Both the position numbers and the translations under genes were made by a program. Under the pieces are notes generated by a model. The model made no database searches. It saw only the letters and a program-made list of their open reading frames with translations, and was not told the DNA's origin. This document shows positions 32,603 to 41,545 of a stretch of DNA of 52,775 bases, piece after piece (within the stretch, counting starts at the first letter, position 1; each line of letters begins with the position of its first letter). The stretch comes from a virus. The DNA is taken from IMG/VR virus record IMGVR_UViG_3300027894_000002, positions 1 through 52,775 of that record. One strand, written 5' to 3'.

Positions 32603-35338
32603 ATGGCCAGCCGCAAAGACTGCATTGACGACATCGCGAAGAAAACCGGGCGCTCGCGCAAGGATGTCAACGATATCCTCGAGGACATTCTCGACAGCGC
32701 GGACGAGTATCAGCGCGAGGGCCTATCGCCGGACGATGCCTATACCAGGGCGCGCGACGAGAAGTTGAAGCAGATCTACGAGGCCGCCGCAAAAGATCAT
32801 CGCGCGGCGATCATGGATGGCCGTAAGGAAATAATGCGCCATCGTTATTACGATAGCGTGGCCAAGGCGATCGCCAATCTTCCGATAAGCGACAAGCTCA
32901 AGGCCAAGTTTGCTACGCAAGCGGCGCGGTTGGCGCTCGAGGCGAAGCTGGTCGGTGTCAATCTGCCGTTCTTCAAGGGGCGCAATTCGGTCGATGCACA
33001 ATTCATAGCACTGCGCCGGCTTTGGGTCGGCGGCTTTTCGCGTGATCTGGAAGCCGATGGGCTGCTGAAAATCTTTGCCTCGCGCGAGATCGAGGATAAA
33101 TGGGCCGACGAGTTGTTTGAAGTTAATCGCGGCAAAGACGGCAATCCTGGTGTCACCAAGGACGCGCAGGCGCTGGCAATCGCCAAGACCATCCAGAAGT
33201 GGCAGAAATCGTCAATGGCCTCGCTTAACCGCGAGGGCGCCTGGGTGCGCTCCTATTTTGGTTACATAACCCGCAGCTCGCACGATGCCGACGCCATCCG
33301 TGCCGCCGGCCCGGAAAAGTGGGTCGCTGACACCATCGGTAGGATTGATCTCAAGCGTACCTTCGGCAGCATGGATCGCCAGCAAGCGCTCGATGCGCTG
33401 CGCGAAATGTGGACGCCGATGAAGAACGGCGACCATTTCGACTATGGCCGGCCGATCGACGAGCCACTTTATCCGGATATCGCCCGCCGATCGTCGGCGA
33501 CCCGCGAATTGCACTTCAAATCTGGCAAGGATTGGCGCGCCTACAACGAACAATACGGCGTCGGCAATGCCACGCATACTGTGGTGCAGGCGCTGGTGAT
33601 TGGCGCGCGCCGTACGGCGCTGATGAAGGAATTCGGCACGCGGCCGGCTGAGGCGTTTGAGAAAGATATTGCGCACCTCAAGGCCAGTTTGCAGCAGGAA
33701 TCGAAGGCACAAACCTCGCGGTTGTCCGCACTCGAGCAGACGTTGGAATCACCTAATGCCGATGCCGCCGCCAAGGCCAAGATCGAAACCGAGATGGCCG
33801 CGCTGCGTGAGCAGATCAAAGTAAGTTCCGGCAAGTTTGAGGACTTCCAGAGCTGGGAGCAACCGCTGCGCAACCGCTTTGCGCAGATCGACGGGTCCTC
33901 GCAGCGCCCGGTCAACCGCACGCTTTCCAACCTCACGGCCAACTGGATGGCGATCCAGCGCATGTCGAAGCTTGGCCGCGTCGCGCTGACGCACTTTGCC
34001 TCGCTGCCGACCAAGATGATGGAGGCGCGTTATTGGGGCATCCCTTTTGAGGAACGCTTCGGCTCGCTGTTTCGTGGGCTGACGCAAGGGCTGGAAGGTT
34101 CAGCCAAGCGCCAGGCGCTCGATGCCACGCTGGTGGCGTTCGAGAACCGGCTCGGCCACATGATGGCGATGTACGACGTCGCCGATGCGCCGGCCGGCTT
34201 CTTGGCCAAATGGGAAACCACGTTCTTCAAGCTGACCGGCGTCTCGAGCGTGATCGACAACCAGCGCGGCGACGCCGAGGCGATGTTTGCGTCGCACTTA
34301 GGGGCCAAGCGCGATCAGGCCTGGGCCGATATCGGCCGCAAGGAGCAGCGCGTGCTGCAGGGCTTCGGCCTCGGCGAAGCGGAATGGAAAGCGCTGCACG
34401 GCGTCGAGTGGTCGAAATTCGGCGAGCGGACTTATTTAACGCCGTCCGACGCGCTGAAATTATCCGACGACCAGGTCAAGGCCTACCTCAAGGAATCAAA
34501 GACCGAGCTGGTACGCCATGAGCCCAACGCCGACGATATCGCCAAGGCGCGCGAGGATCTGGCGACGCAACTGGCGACCACCTATTCGGACCGTGCCGGC
34601 TTTGCCATTCCGATGCCTTCGGCCCGTATCAGGGCGATGATGTTCGGCAAGAATTTCGAGCCGGGTACCGGCATCAACGCTGCGCTGCGGCTGGTGTATC
34701 AATTCAAGCTGTGGCCGGCCGACATGGTGGTGCGCGCCTGGGGCCGTGAAATGTACGGTACCATCGGCGACGGAAGGCTCGACAAGATGGCGGGCCTGGC
34801 GGAAGCAGCCGTCGGCGCCATCGTGTTCGGCGTCGCATCCGAGCTGGTGCGCGACGCTATCCAGGGCAAGAACTCGCTCGAAGAACTCAAGCACAATCCG
34901 CTCGGCCAGATCATCAAGGGCGGCCAGCGCTCGGGCTTTGGCTCATTGGTTGGCGACTATCTGCTGGGACAGTTTGATCGCCACGGGTTCTCCGCGGTCG
35001 GCTCGCTCGCCGGTCCGACATTCTCGCAAATCGACACGCTGATGGATCTGCTGCACGCCGGCGGCCAGACCAAGGAGGGCGTACTCAGTAAGCCGGCGAT
35101 GCGCCAGCGCGGTGCCGATCTGATCCGGCTGATGCGTGACAACACGCCGTTTATGAATCTGTGGGCGACCTCGCTCGGCATGAACACGCTGGTCTGGCAT
35201 CGCCTGCAGGAGTGGATCAATCCCGGCTATCTGGCGCGTTCCGAGCGTCGCCAGCGCGACCAGCAGGGCACGCAATACTGGCTGTCGCCGTCCAAGACCG
35301 ACGCCTACATCACCGGGCGCCGAGCAAGCCCGTTCTGA
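32603..35338 (+). CDS. Large internal/ejection protein (911 aa)
   Basis: 911 residues, mostly helical, with a coiled-coil-like segment near 370-420 and a hydrophobic stretch near 731-752 (AEAAVGAIVFGVASELV). The N-terminus (GRSRKDVNDILEDILDSADEY) and size fit a podovirus internal core protein. It follows the other ejection genes and precedes the fibre genes. No catalytic motif identified. Confidence 0.7.
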   Translation: MASRKDCIDDIAKKTGRSRKDVNDILEDILDSADEYQREGLSPDDAYTRARDEKLKQIYEAAAKDHRAAIMDGRKEIMRHRYYDSVAKAIANLPISDKLKAKFATQAARLALEAKLVGVNLPFFKGRNSVDAQFIALRRLWVGGFSRDLEADGLLKIFASREIEDKWADELFEVNRGKDGNPGVTKDAQALAIAKTIQKWQKSSMASLNREGAWVRSYFGYITRSSHDADAIRAAGPEKWVADTIGRIDLKRTFGSMDRQQALDALREMWTPMKNGDHFDYGRPIDEPLYPDIARRSSATRELHFKSGKDWRAYNEQYGVGNATHTVVQALVIGARRTALMKEFGTRPAEAFEKDIAHLKASLQQESKAQTSRLSALEQTLESPNADAAAKAKIETEMAALREQIKVSSGKFEDFQSWEQPLRNRFAQIDGSSQRPVNRTLSNLTANWMAIQRMSKLGRVALTHFASLPTKMMEARYWGIPFEERFGSLFRGLTQGLEGSAKRQALDATLVAFENRLGHMMAMYDVADAPAGFLAKWETTFFKLTGVSSVIDNQRGDAEAMFASHLGAKRDQAWADIGRKEQRVLQGFGLGEAEWKALHGVEWSKFGERTYLTPSDALKLSDDQVKAYLKESKTELVRHEPNADDIAKAREDLATQLATTYSDRAGFAIPMPSARIRAMMFGKNFEPGTGINAALRLVYQFKLWPADMVVRAWGREMYGTIGDGRLDKMAGLAEAAVGAIVFGVASELVRDAIQGKNSLEELKHNPLGQIIKGGQRSGFGSLVGDYLLGQFDRHGFSAVGSLAGPTFSQIDTLMDLLHAGGQTKEGVLSKPAMRQRGADLIRLMRDNTPFMNLWATSLGMNTLVWHRLQEWINPGYLARSERRQRDQQGTQYWLSPSKTDAYITGRRASPF

Positions 35339-35355
35339 AATGAAAGAGACAAACA

Positions 35356-38300
35356 ATGGCTACCACTGACCGCCGTGGCGTCTCGGTCGATGCCACGGAC
35401 AGCCCTATTGCCGGTGATCCGAATCCGGGTTTGGCAATCAAGGTGCCGGTGCGCGTGACGACGACGGCCAACATCGCGCTGTCCGGCCTGCAGACGGTCG
35501 ATAGCGTGGCGCTGGCTGAAGGCGATCGTGTGTTGGTCATCAACCAGACCGACCCAACCACTAACGGTATCTACAATGCGAGCGCGGGCAACTGGACGCG
35601 CACGCTCGACGCCAACAGCAACGACCAATGGACGAACGGGACGCTGGTGTTGGTGCTCGCCGGCTTCAATAATGGAGGGAGAGGCTTCCGGCTGACGTCG
35701 GCCAATCCAATTATCCTCGGTACGAGCAACCTGACATTCACGGATGCTGGGTTTCCAAATCCAGATCGTGCCATCAAGGCGCCGGTGCGCGTGACGACGA
35801 CGGCCAACATCGCGCTGTCCGGCCTGCAGACGGTCGATAGCGTGGCGCTGGCTGAAGGCGATCGTGTGTTGGTCATCAACCAGACCGACCCAACCACTAA
35901 CGGTATCTACAATGCGAGCGCGGGCAACTGGACGCGCACGCTCGACGCCAACAGCAACGACCAATGGACGAACGGGACGCTGGTGTTGGTGCTCGCCGGC
36001 TTCAATAATGGAGGGAGAGGCTTCCGGCTGACGTCGGCCAATCCAATTATCCTCGGTACGAGCAACCTGACATTCACGGATGCTGGGATTGGCGTGATTG
36101 CTTATTTCGACGCTGTTGTGCAGCTTTCCGGCCGCTTCATCGCGCCGATCATTAACATGCTGCGCTTTGGTGGCTACTACGCGGCCGGCGATGGCGGCGC
36201 GCATGACCGGATCCGGGGCCTTGTCTCCGACCCTGACGCGAAGCAAAGTGCGGACGGCTCCTATTGGAAGGTTGCCGATCCAATCGTCGCCATCCGGGCG
36301 ACCGGCGCCAAATGCGACAGCAGCGACGGCAGCGACGGAACGGACAACACGGCGGCGATCAATGCCGCTCTGGCATACGGACGACCTTGTTACGCGCAAG
36401 GCGATGCGCCGCACGGCTATCGCTTCGACAGCACGCTGATCTTGAGCACGCCCGATCAATTGTTCTATGGCGATGGTCGCACTAGGACGCGACTGCTGAC
36501 GTCGACCCTAATGGCAGTCGGCTGTATCAATTTTACCAGCGGTGAAGCCGGACCGCACCTGCGGGATATCGATATCAGGCTCAAGCAACCAGACACCGCC
36601 GTCCGGGCAAATCTGACCGCTTACAATCCGGTGATTTACGCGCGCAGCACGCCGCGTTTCGTGATCGAGCGCGTGCGCGTCTCTGGCGGCATTGACCTGC
36701 TCGATATGAAAGGCAACAGCGGCGGCGCCATCATCGTCGATCTTGAGGATGGTTGCCTCGGTATAGGCGTTGATATCGATGGCAGCCTGGACACGATCTA
36801 TGGCGAGCGCATTCGTTCCTGGACCTACGACCTGACCCTTAATCAGTCGCAGATTTACTATGCGACCGGCAAGGTTGGCATTCGCGCCGGGCGGGTGGAT
36901 GGTCTGTCGCTGGTCAATTGCTTCAATATCGGCAATCTCGGCCTGCATATGTTTACCAGCGCGCCGAGCAGCTACAGCGTCGGCGGCCCGCCAGAGGTGG
37001 AAAATACGCTTGGGGCCTACGACAGCTTCGGCGCTGTCTTGCAGGAGGGTGGCAGCTATCAGCAGGTCGGCGGTTATATTACAGGTGCCGCAGGGACGCT
37101 TTTCGGTCACATCATCGCGGGAGACAATGCCGCCGCCGTTTATACGAATACGCTGATTAACTATGGTGCCTCGTCCGATTCCCCGTTCCTACTCGAGAAT
37201 TGCGCTGGCCCTTCGCTTAGCCTGGACGGCCTCACCATTCAGAACATGGGCGTCGGGTCGTTGATATCGATCAATCCAAACGTGTCGGCTGCCAAAATTG
37301 ACCTGCTGAACAGCTCCATCAATCTGCAAAGTACCGACACGGCGGTTATCACGGCTAGCACGCCAGCGTCCGGCAAAAATACCTTTAATATATCAAATAA
37401 CTTTATCAACAACACGACCAATGCAAGCTTTACCAACCCGATCTTCGGCTTCGCGGCCGGCAATTTAGTGACGGCGATCGGCAACCGCGCCAATCCGATC
37501 GGATCAGGTGCCGGGACGTTTATCAGCATTTCGGCCGATGACTATCATCGGATTGATCCTAGTAATATCGCCCCAGGCTGGTCGAATTCATTCCCGGTCA
37601 ATCCAACCTTGGGGCTTTATCCGACCGTCGCCGTTTTGACGATGGTCAACGGCGGGCAAATTGCCGGCTTCCGCAATCTGCTGATCAATCCGTATGGACG
37701 TTTGAACCAGCGTGCGGCGGCGTCGAATGCCAATAATACTTACGGTCACGATCGCTGGTTGGCGCTGACGCAGACCGGCACGATTGCCGTTTCGACCGTG
37801 AGCGATGCCGAAAATGGCACGCCGCGCATGTGGCGGCTGACGCAAAGCCAGGCGTCTGCGCAGCGCATGGGCTATGCGCAATGGATCGAGGGTTTGAACT
37901 GTAAGCATCTGCGCGGCAAGCAGGTTACGCTGGCCGGTCGCATCAATTTCTCTGTTAATGCCGCAGTGCGCTATGCAATCTGCGAATGGACCGGCACCGA
38001 GGATACGCCAGGCGCGGCGCGCGACATCGTTAATAGCTGGACTAACGCGACTTTCACCGCCGGGCAATTTTTCAAAAGCACGACGTTTAACGTGCTGGCG
38101 GTCGGTTCGATCACGCCAGCGGCTGCGACGCTAACCGATCTTCCCGCAATCACGGCGACGGTCGGCAACAGCGCCAACAATCTTGTGGTATTTATCTGGA
38201 CCGAGGGCGTTGCCGCGCAAAATGCGACGCTCGATGGGGCAACGCAATTGGAAGTCGGGGCTAATGCGAGTCAGCGCGAACATCGACACTTGAGTCTTGA

Positions 38301-38637
38301 AGAGCAATTGTGCAAACGCTATTGCCGCAGCTACGGAAATGGCACGGCGTTTGAGCACTTCTGGAGCGGCTATGCATCTGCTGCAACGACCGCCTATGGT
38401 GTGATCCGTTGGAATCCAAGTATGAGGATTGTCCCAACCGCTGCTTATAGCAATCAAACGGATTTTGGCTTTGGCGGCAACGGCTTCTTTGCCTCGACCG
38501 CAATCGCGACAGCAACCGCAAGCGTCGATCATCTACAGGCGGTCGTCACCTCGGCCGGCATGACGGCGGGAAGCGGCGGCGACATCATGGCGAACAACGT
38601 CACCACGGCGAAGATCATTATCGACGCGGAGATATGA
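35356..38637 (+). CDS. Tail fibre/tailspike 1 with tandemly duplicated N-terminal module
   Basis: 1093 residues. An N-terminal module of about 102 residues (from V-R-V-T-T-T-A-N-I-A-L-S-G-L-Q-T-V) occurs twice in a row at about 30-132 and 142-244, identical at DNA level. The central part (about 310-760) is Asn/Gly/Ser-rich with repeated short strands, as in right-handed beta-helix spikes that bind or cleave surface polysaccharide. The C-terminal module (RNLLINPYGRLNQRA, DRW, then a beta sandwich) also occurs in the head-fibre-like protein at 17294. Host receptor binding is the likely task; enzymatic activity cannot be judged. Confidence 0.82.
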   Translation: MATTDRRGVSVDATDSPIAGDPNPGLAIKVPVRVTTTANIALSGLQTVDSVALAEGDRVLVINQTDPTTNGIYNASAGNWTRTLDANSNDQWTNGTLVLVLAGFNNGGRGFRLTSANPIILGTSNLTFTDAGFPNPDRAIKAPVRVTTTANIALSGLQTVDSVALAEGDRVLVINQTDPTTNGIYNASAGNWTRTLDANSNDQWTNGTLVLVLAGFNNGGRGFRLTSANPIILGTSNLTFTDAGIGVIAYFDAVVQLSGRFIAPIINMLRFGGYYAAGDGGAHDRIRGLVSDPDAKQSADGSYWKVADPIVAIRATGAKCDSSDGSDGTDNTAAINAALAYGRPCYAQGDAPHGYRFDSTLILSTPDQLFYGDGRTRTRLLTSTLMAVGCINFTSGEAGPHLRDIDIRLKQPDTAVRANLTAYNPVIYARSTPRFVIERVRVSGGIDLLDMKGNSGGAIIVDLEDGCLGIGVDIDGSLDTIYGERIRSWTYDLTLNQSQIYYATGKVGIRAGRVDGLSLVNCFNIGNLGLHMFTSAPSSYSVGGPPEVENTLGAYDSFGAVLQEGGSYQQVGGYITGAAGTLFGHIIAGDNAAAVYTNTLINYGASSDSPFLLENCAGPSLSLDGLTIQNMGVGSLISINPNVSAAKIDLLNSSINLQSTDTAVITASTPASGKNTFNISNNFINNTTNASFTNPIFGFAAGNLVTAIGNRANPIGSGAGTFISISADDYHRIDPSNIAPGWSNSFPVNPTLGLYPTVAVLTMVNGGQIAGFRNLLINPYGRLNQRAAASNANNTYGHDRWLALTQTGTIAVSTVSDAENGTPRMWRLTQSQASAQRMGYAQWIEGLNCKHLRGKQVTLAGRINFSVNAAVRYAICEWTGTEDTPGAARDIVNSWTNATFTAGQFFKSTTFNVLAVGSITPAAATLTDLPAITATVGNSANNLVVFIWTEGVAAQNATLDGATQLEVGANASQREHRHLSLEEQLCKRYCRSYGNGTAFEHFWSGYASAATTAYGVIRWNPSMRIVPTAAYSNQTDFGFGGNGFFASTAIATATASVDHLQAVVTSAGMTAGSGGDIMANNVTTAKIIIDAEI
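35445..35751 (+). repeat. 307-bp perfect direct repeat in fibre gene, copy 1
   Basis: Identical, base for base as far as I could read, to 35781-36087 (offset 336 bp). The repeat preserves the reading frame (336 = 3 x 112). The absence of even synonymous differences indicates a very recent duplication, ongoing gene conversion, or an assembly artefact. Confidence 0.88.
35781..36087 (+). repeat. 307-bp perfect direct repeat in fibre gene, copy 2
   Basis: Second copy of the module at 35445-35751. A third, diverged version forms the N-terminus of the second fibre (39400-41214). Confidence 0.88.
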
Positions 38638-39289
38638 TGACAATATTCGAACTGAATGGACCGAATGGTAACCCCGCGGTCAACAAATCCATCTTTTCAG
38701 TCAGTGGCCATTCGGATCGCAAAAGACCTACGTCGAGAAAATCCAAATGCGAGGGATGGGTCCAGTAGTCAAACTTTGAGCCGCGCAGCGCAGAACGAAA
38801 TATTTGAGGCGCGTAATGCAACAGCGGAATAGCGGTGTGGTGTTCGATCGGAAACCATCGGTTTGGTACTGTGAAAAAAATGGAATGTGCCACGCGCGCG
38901 GCGTCTCGAATAAATGCAATGCGCTGTTCGCGGCCGCCAACGTGTTCCAGCACCGCGCTTGAATAAGCAATGTCGAAAGTCTGATCATCGAAAGGAAGTG
39001 GTTTACCCGCTTCGATCTTGACGTGCCTGATCTGCGGATAGGTAGCTTTGATCTCCCGTCCGTCATCGAGCGAACAGCAAGTGATGCGTGCAGGATAAGG
39101 GTATTTCTTTTCGAGGAAGTTTGTTTCTTCGCTTTCGTCACCCGATGCACCGATATCAACAATTGTCGTGTTTGTGTTGGGGTGCATGGTACTGACAAAT
39201 AAATCATAGATGCGCTGCCGCGCGTAGATCGACATGCGTTTGGAGATAGGCAGCCGGCGTCCGACCTCGTGATATAGCCGATCGTCCAT
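38618..39289 (-). CDS. SAM-dependent methyltransferase, antisense moron
   Basis: 223 residues on the bottom strand between two top-strand fibre genes. SAM-binding motif I reads IVDIGASGDESEETNF and a later motif DIAYSSAVLEHVGG is typical of class I (type 11) methyltransferases. ATG at 39289 is preceded by aaggatctaaaa, a good ribosome binding site. Its DNA is visibly more A+T-rich than its neighbours, and its stop overlaps the end of fibre 1 by 20 bp. This points to recent acquisition and separate expression, perhaps from the prophage, to modify surface glycans of the host (inference). Confidence 0.85.
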   Translation of the reverse strand: MDDRLYHEVGRRLPISKRMSIYARQRIYDLFVSTMHPNTNTTIVDIGASGDESEETNFLEKKYPYPARITCCSLDDGREIKATYPQIRHVKIEAGKPLPFDDQTFDIAYSSAVLEHVGGREQRIAFIRDAARVAHSIFFTVPNRWFPIEHHTAIPLLHYAPQIFRSALRGSKFDYWTHPSHLDFLDVGLLRSEWPLTEKMDLLTAGLPFGPFSSNIVIISPRR

Positions 39290-39399
39290 TTTTAGATCCT
39301 TGTGCGACTTTGGCAGCCTGAAAATCCTAATGCAACCGCCGCAGGTTGAATAGAGCAAATGCACAATTAATCCCGGCCGATTGTGCCGGTGGGGGCTCC

Positions 39400-41214
39400 A
39401 TGGCTATTAACTCCCGCAACGGCAACACCTTGCTTGAAAGCGGATTTTTCGCGCCCGTGCGCGCAGCCACTACGGCTGCAATCACGCTTGCTGGGCTACA
39501 GACCGTCGACGGCGTTGCGCTCGCCGAGGGCGATCGTGTATTGGTAAAAGACCAGGCCGATCAGACCACCAACGGCATTTATGCCGCCACCAGTGGCAAT
39601 TGGCTGCGTACATCAGATGCTGCCGGCAATACGGATTTTTTCAGCGGTATGGCAGTGCTGGTTGCGCTCGGCAGTGTCAATGCCGGGCAGATCTATCTAT
39701 GCACTTGCGCCGATGATCCGGTGCTGATCGGCACCTCGCTGTTGACTTTTGCCTCGCAAGGTGCGGTGCAGCAGGCGCTGCAGCAGGCGACGTCCGCGAG
39801 CTCGGCCGCGCTGACTACCGGTGCCAAGACCTTCGCCACGCAAAGCGGCAAGAGTTTTTCCGCGAAACAATGGCTGCTGATCTATCAGACCAGCAATCCT
39901 GACAATCGCTTGCTCGCCGAGATTTCGAGCTATGCCGCAGGCTCGCTGGTGGTGAATGTTGTCGCGGTCGATGGTTCCGGTGGGCCCTACGCCGACTGGA
40001 CGATCGTGCTCACCAATACGCCGGCGGTGGCCGGGCGCCAGCCGCCGGCTGGCACCGGCAATGTCACCGGACCAGGATCGGCGGTCGACGGTCATCTAGT
40101 CGTCTTTGACGGACCGACCGGCAAGCTTACCAAGGACATTGGCCTGGTCGCCGGCGTGCTGGCCAGCCGCAACAGCTTGCAATATGGCGACGCCGGCAGC
40201 GCGTCGATCGGCACCGCGGCATTGGCGGATGACGCGGCGGCGCTGCCGCCGGTCAACAGCAATCTGGCGGTGTCAAACAATGGCTTGAATCCGACGCGCG
40301 ATTTCGATGTGTCGGCTGGCCGCGTGCGCGACGATAGCGACGCAGCGAATATGCGGCTGGTCGCAGCACTGACTAAGCGGCTCGACCTGGCGTTTGCGCC
40401 TGGCACCAATGCCGGCGCGCTGGCGAGCGGTTCCAGCAAGCTCGCCAGCAAGACCTACCATGAATATCTGATCGGGCGGCTCGGGCTTGCGGTGACCAAC
40501 CGCTTGCGCGTCACCAATGTCGCCACGTTGGCAATCGCCGCTCACGGCCTCGGCGTCGGTGGCAGCATCCGTGTGGTCGGCATCGGCAGCGGTTACGATG
40601 GCCATGCCATTGTGTCCGCGGTGCCGGACAGTGGGCATGTCAGCTACGCCAATACGGGCGCCGATGAAGGCTCGACCGCGGCGACGGGAACGCTCGATGC
40701 CTTCGACGTTTGCGCCGAACGTTCGGATCTGTCACTGACCTTGCCAGTCGGCTGGACGGTCAAGCAGGCGCTGTGGTCGCTGCTGACCGACGGCTCGGCC
40801 AACATTATCGCCTTCAAGGGGCTCGGCGATGTGTGTGAACTTGTTTCCAGCGTCCTTGATGTAAATGTCGTCAATCCCGGCACTGCCGCTGTGACGCGCA
40901 CGTTATCGGTGCCGCTCGGCGTTTCGGTCATTGCCAAAATGCAAGTTGCGCCGTGGCAGAATAGCCCGGCGATTGCCGTCGTAGTGCGCATTTCGCCGCT
41001 CGATACGACCGACGAGACGGCAGTGCTTGCGGCGGTTGGTGCTTACAATGCCGATGCTGGCGGCGGCTCATCAAGCCTTGCAACAGGCGGTGTGTTCTAT
41101 TGCCGCACCAATAGCAGCGGCCAGCTGCGCAGCCGCCTCAATTTGAGCGACGGCAATACCAACCTGTTTATCCGCACGCTCGGCTGGATCGATCCGCGCC
41201 GGCGTCTGTTCTAG
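39400..41214 (+). CDS. Tail fibre 2 with the shared N-terminal module
   Basis: 604 residues. The first ~130 residues (VRAATTAAITLAGLQTVDGV, ALAEGDRVLVKDQAD, TNGIYAA) are a diverged copy of the module duplicated in fibre 1 and most likely attach the fibre to the tail. The remainder is Ala/Gly/Ser-rich beta-type sequence with a C-terminal sandwich-like region ending FIRTLGWIDPRRRLF. ATG 39400 is chosen since the upstream extension lacks a ribosome binding site. It may be an alternative or partner receptor-binding protein. Confidence 0.78.
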   Translation: MAINSRNGNTLLESGFFAPVRAATTAAITLAGLQTVDGVALAEGDRVLVKDQADQTTNGIYAATSGNWLRTSDAAGNTDFFSGMAVLVALGSVNAGQIYLCTCADDPVLIGTSLLTFASQGAVQQALQQATSASSAALTTGAKTFATQSGKSFSAKQWLLIYQTSNPDNRLLAEISSYAAGSLVVNVVAVDGSGGPYADWTIVLTNTPAVAGRQPPAGTGNVTGPGSAVDGHLVVFDGPTGKLTKDIGLVAGVLASRNSLQYGDAGSASIGTAALADDAAALPPVNSNLAVSNNGLNPTRDFDVSAGRVRDDSDAANMRLVAALTKRLDLAFAPGTNAGALASGSSKLASKTYHEYLIGRLGLAVTNRLRVTNVATLAIAAHGLGVGGSIRVVGIGSGYDGHAIVSAVPDSGHVSYANTGADEGSTAATGTLDAFDVCAERSDLSLTLPVGWTVKQALWSLLTDGSANIIAFKGLGDVCELVSSVLDVNVVNPGTAAVTRTLSVPLGVSVIAKMQVAPWQNSPAIAVVVRISPLDTTDETAVLAAVGAYNADAGGGSSSLATGGVFYCRTNSSGQLRSRLNLSDGNTNLFIRTLGWIDPRRRLF

Positions 41215-41258
41215 CGCGTAGCAAGTTTTCCCACAACTCGAAACCATGGAGAGGGCCT

Positions 41259-41540
41259 ATGTTCGGCAAACTATTCGGTATTGATTTGATGCTGCTGCTG
41301 GCAGCTGGCGTCGGCAGCGTTGCCACGCTCACGCTCGAGCATGGCTGGGGCTGGGTACAGGCGCAATATCACGCGCGCGCCGCCAAGGCCAAGACGCAAG
41401 CCGAGAGCATCTACGCCGAGGTCACGTCGCAGGTGAAGGCTGTGACGGACACTATCGAAACACGGATCGCCGCGATCGAGGCCGATCTGCCGGCGCTCAA
41501 GAACGACGTTGCCGCCATCAAGACTAAACTTGGAGCGTAG
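41259..41540 (+). CDS. Membrane-anchored coiled-coil protein in lysis region (93 aa)
   Basis: 93 residues: one hydrophobic helix at about 8-27 (IDLMLLLAAGVGSVATLTL) and a helical charged tail with heptad pattern (AEVTSQVKAVTDTIETRIAAIE). A strong site (ggagaggg) precedes ATG 41259. It directly precedes the endolysin, where holins are often encoded, but has one rather than two or three helices. Holin, or a tail or spanin-like accessory, is possible. Confidence 0.65.
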   Translation: MFGKLFGIDLMLLLAAGVGSVATLTLEHGWGWVQAQYHARAAKAKTQAESIYAEVTSQVKAVTDTIETRIAAIEADLPALKNDVAAIKTKLGA

Positions 41541-41545
41541 GCGCC

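Noticed and set aside
27591-35338. N4-like virion RNA polymerase among the large internal proteins
   Set aside because: None of the three proteins shows polymerase motifs and all are far shorter than N4 vRNAP; one has a transglycosylase domain and the others look like ejection proteins.
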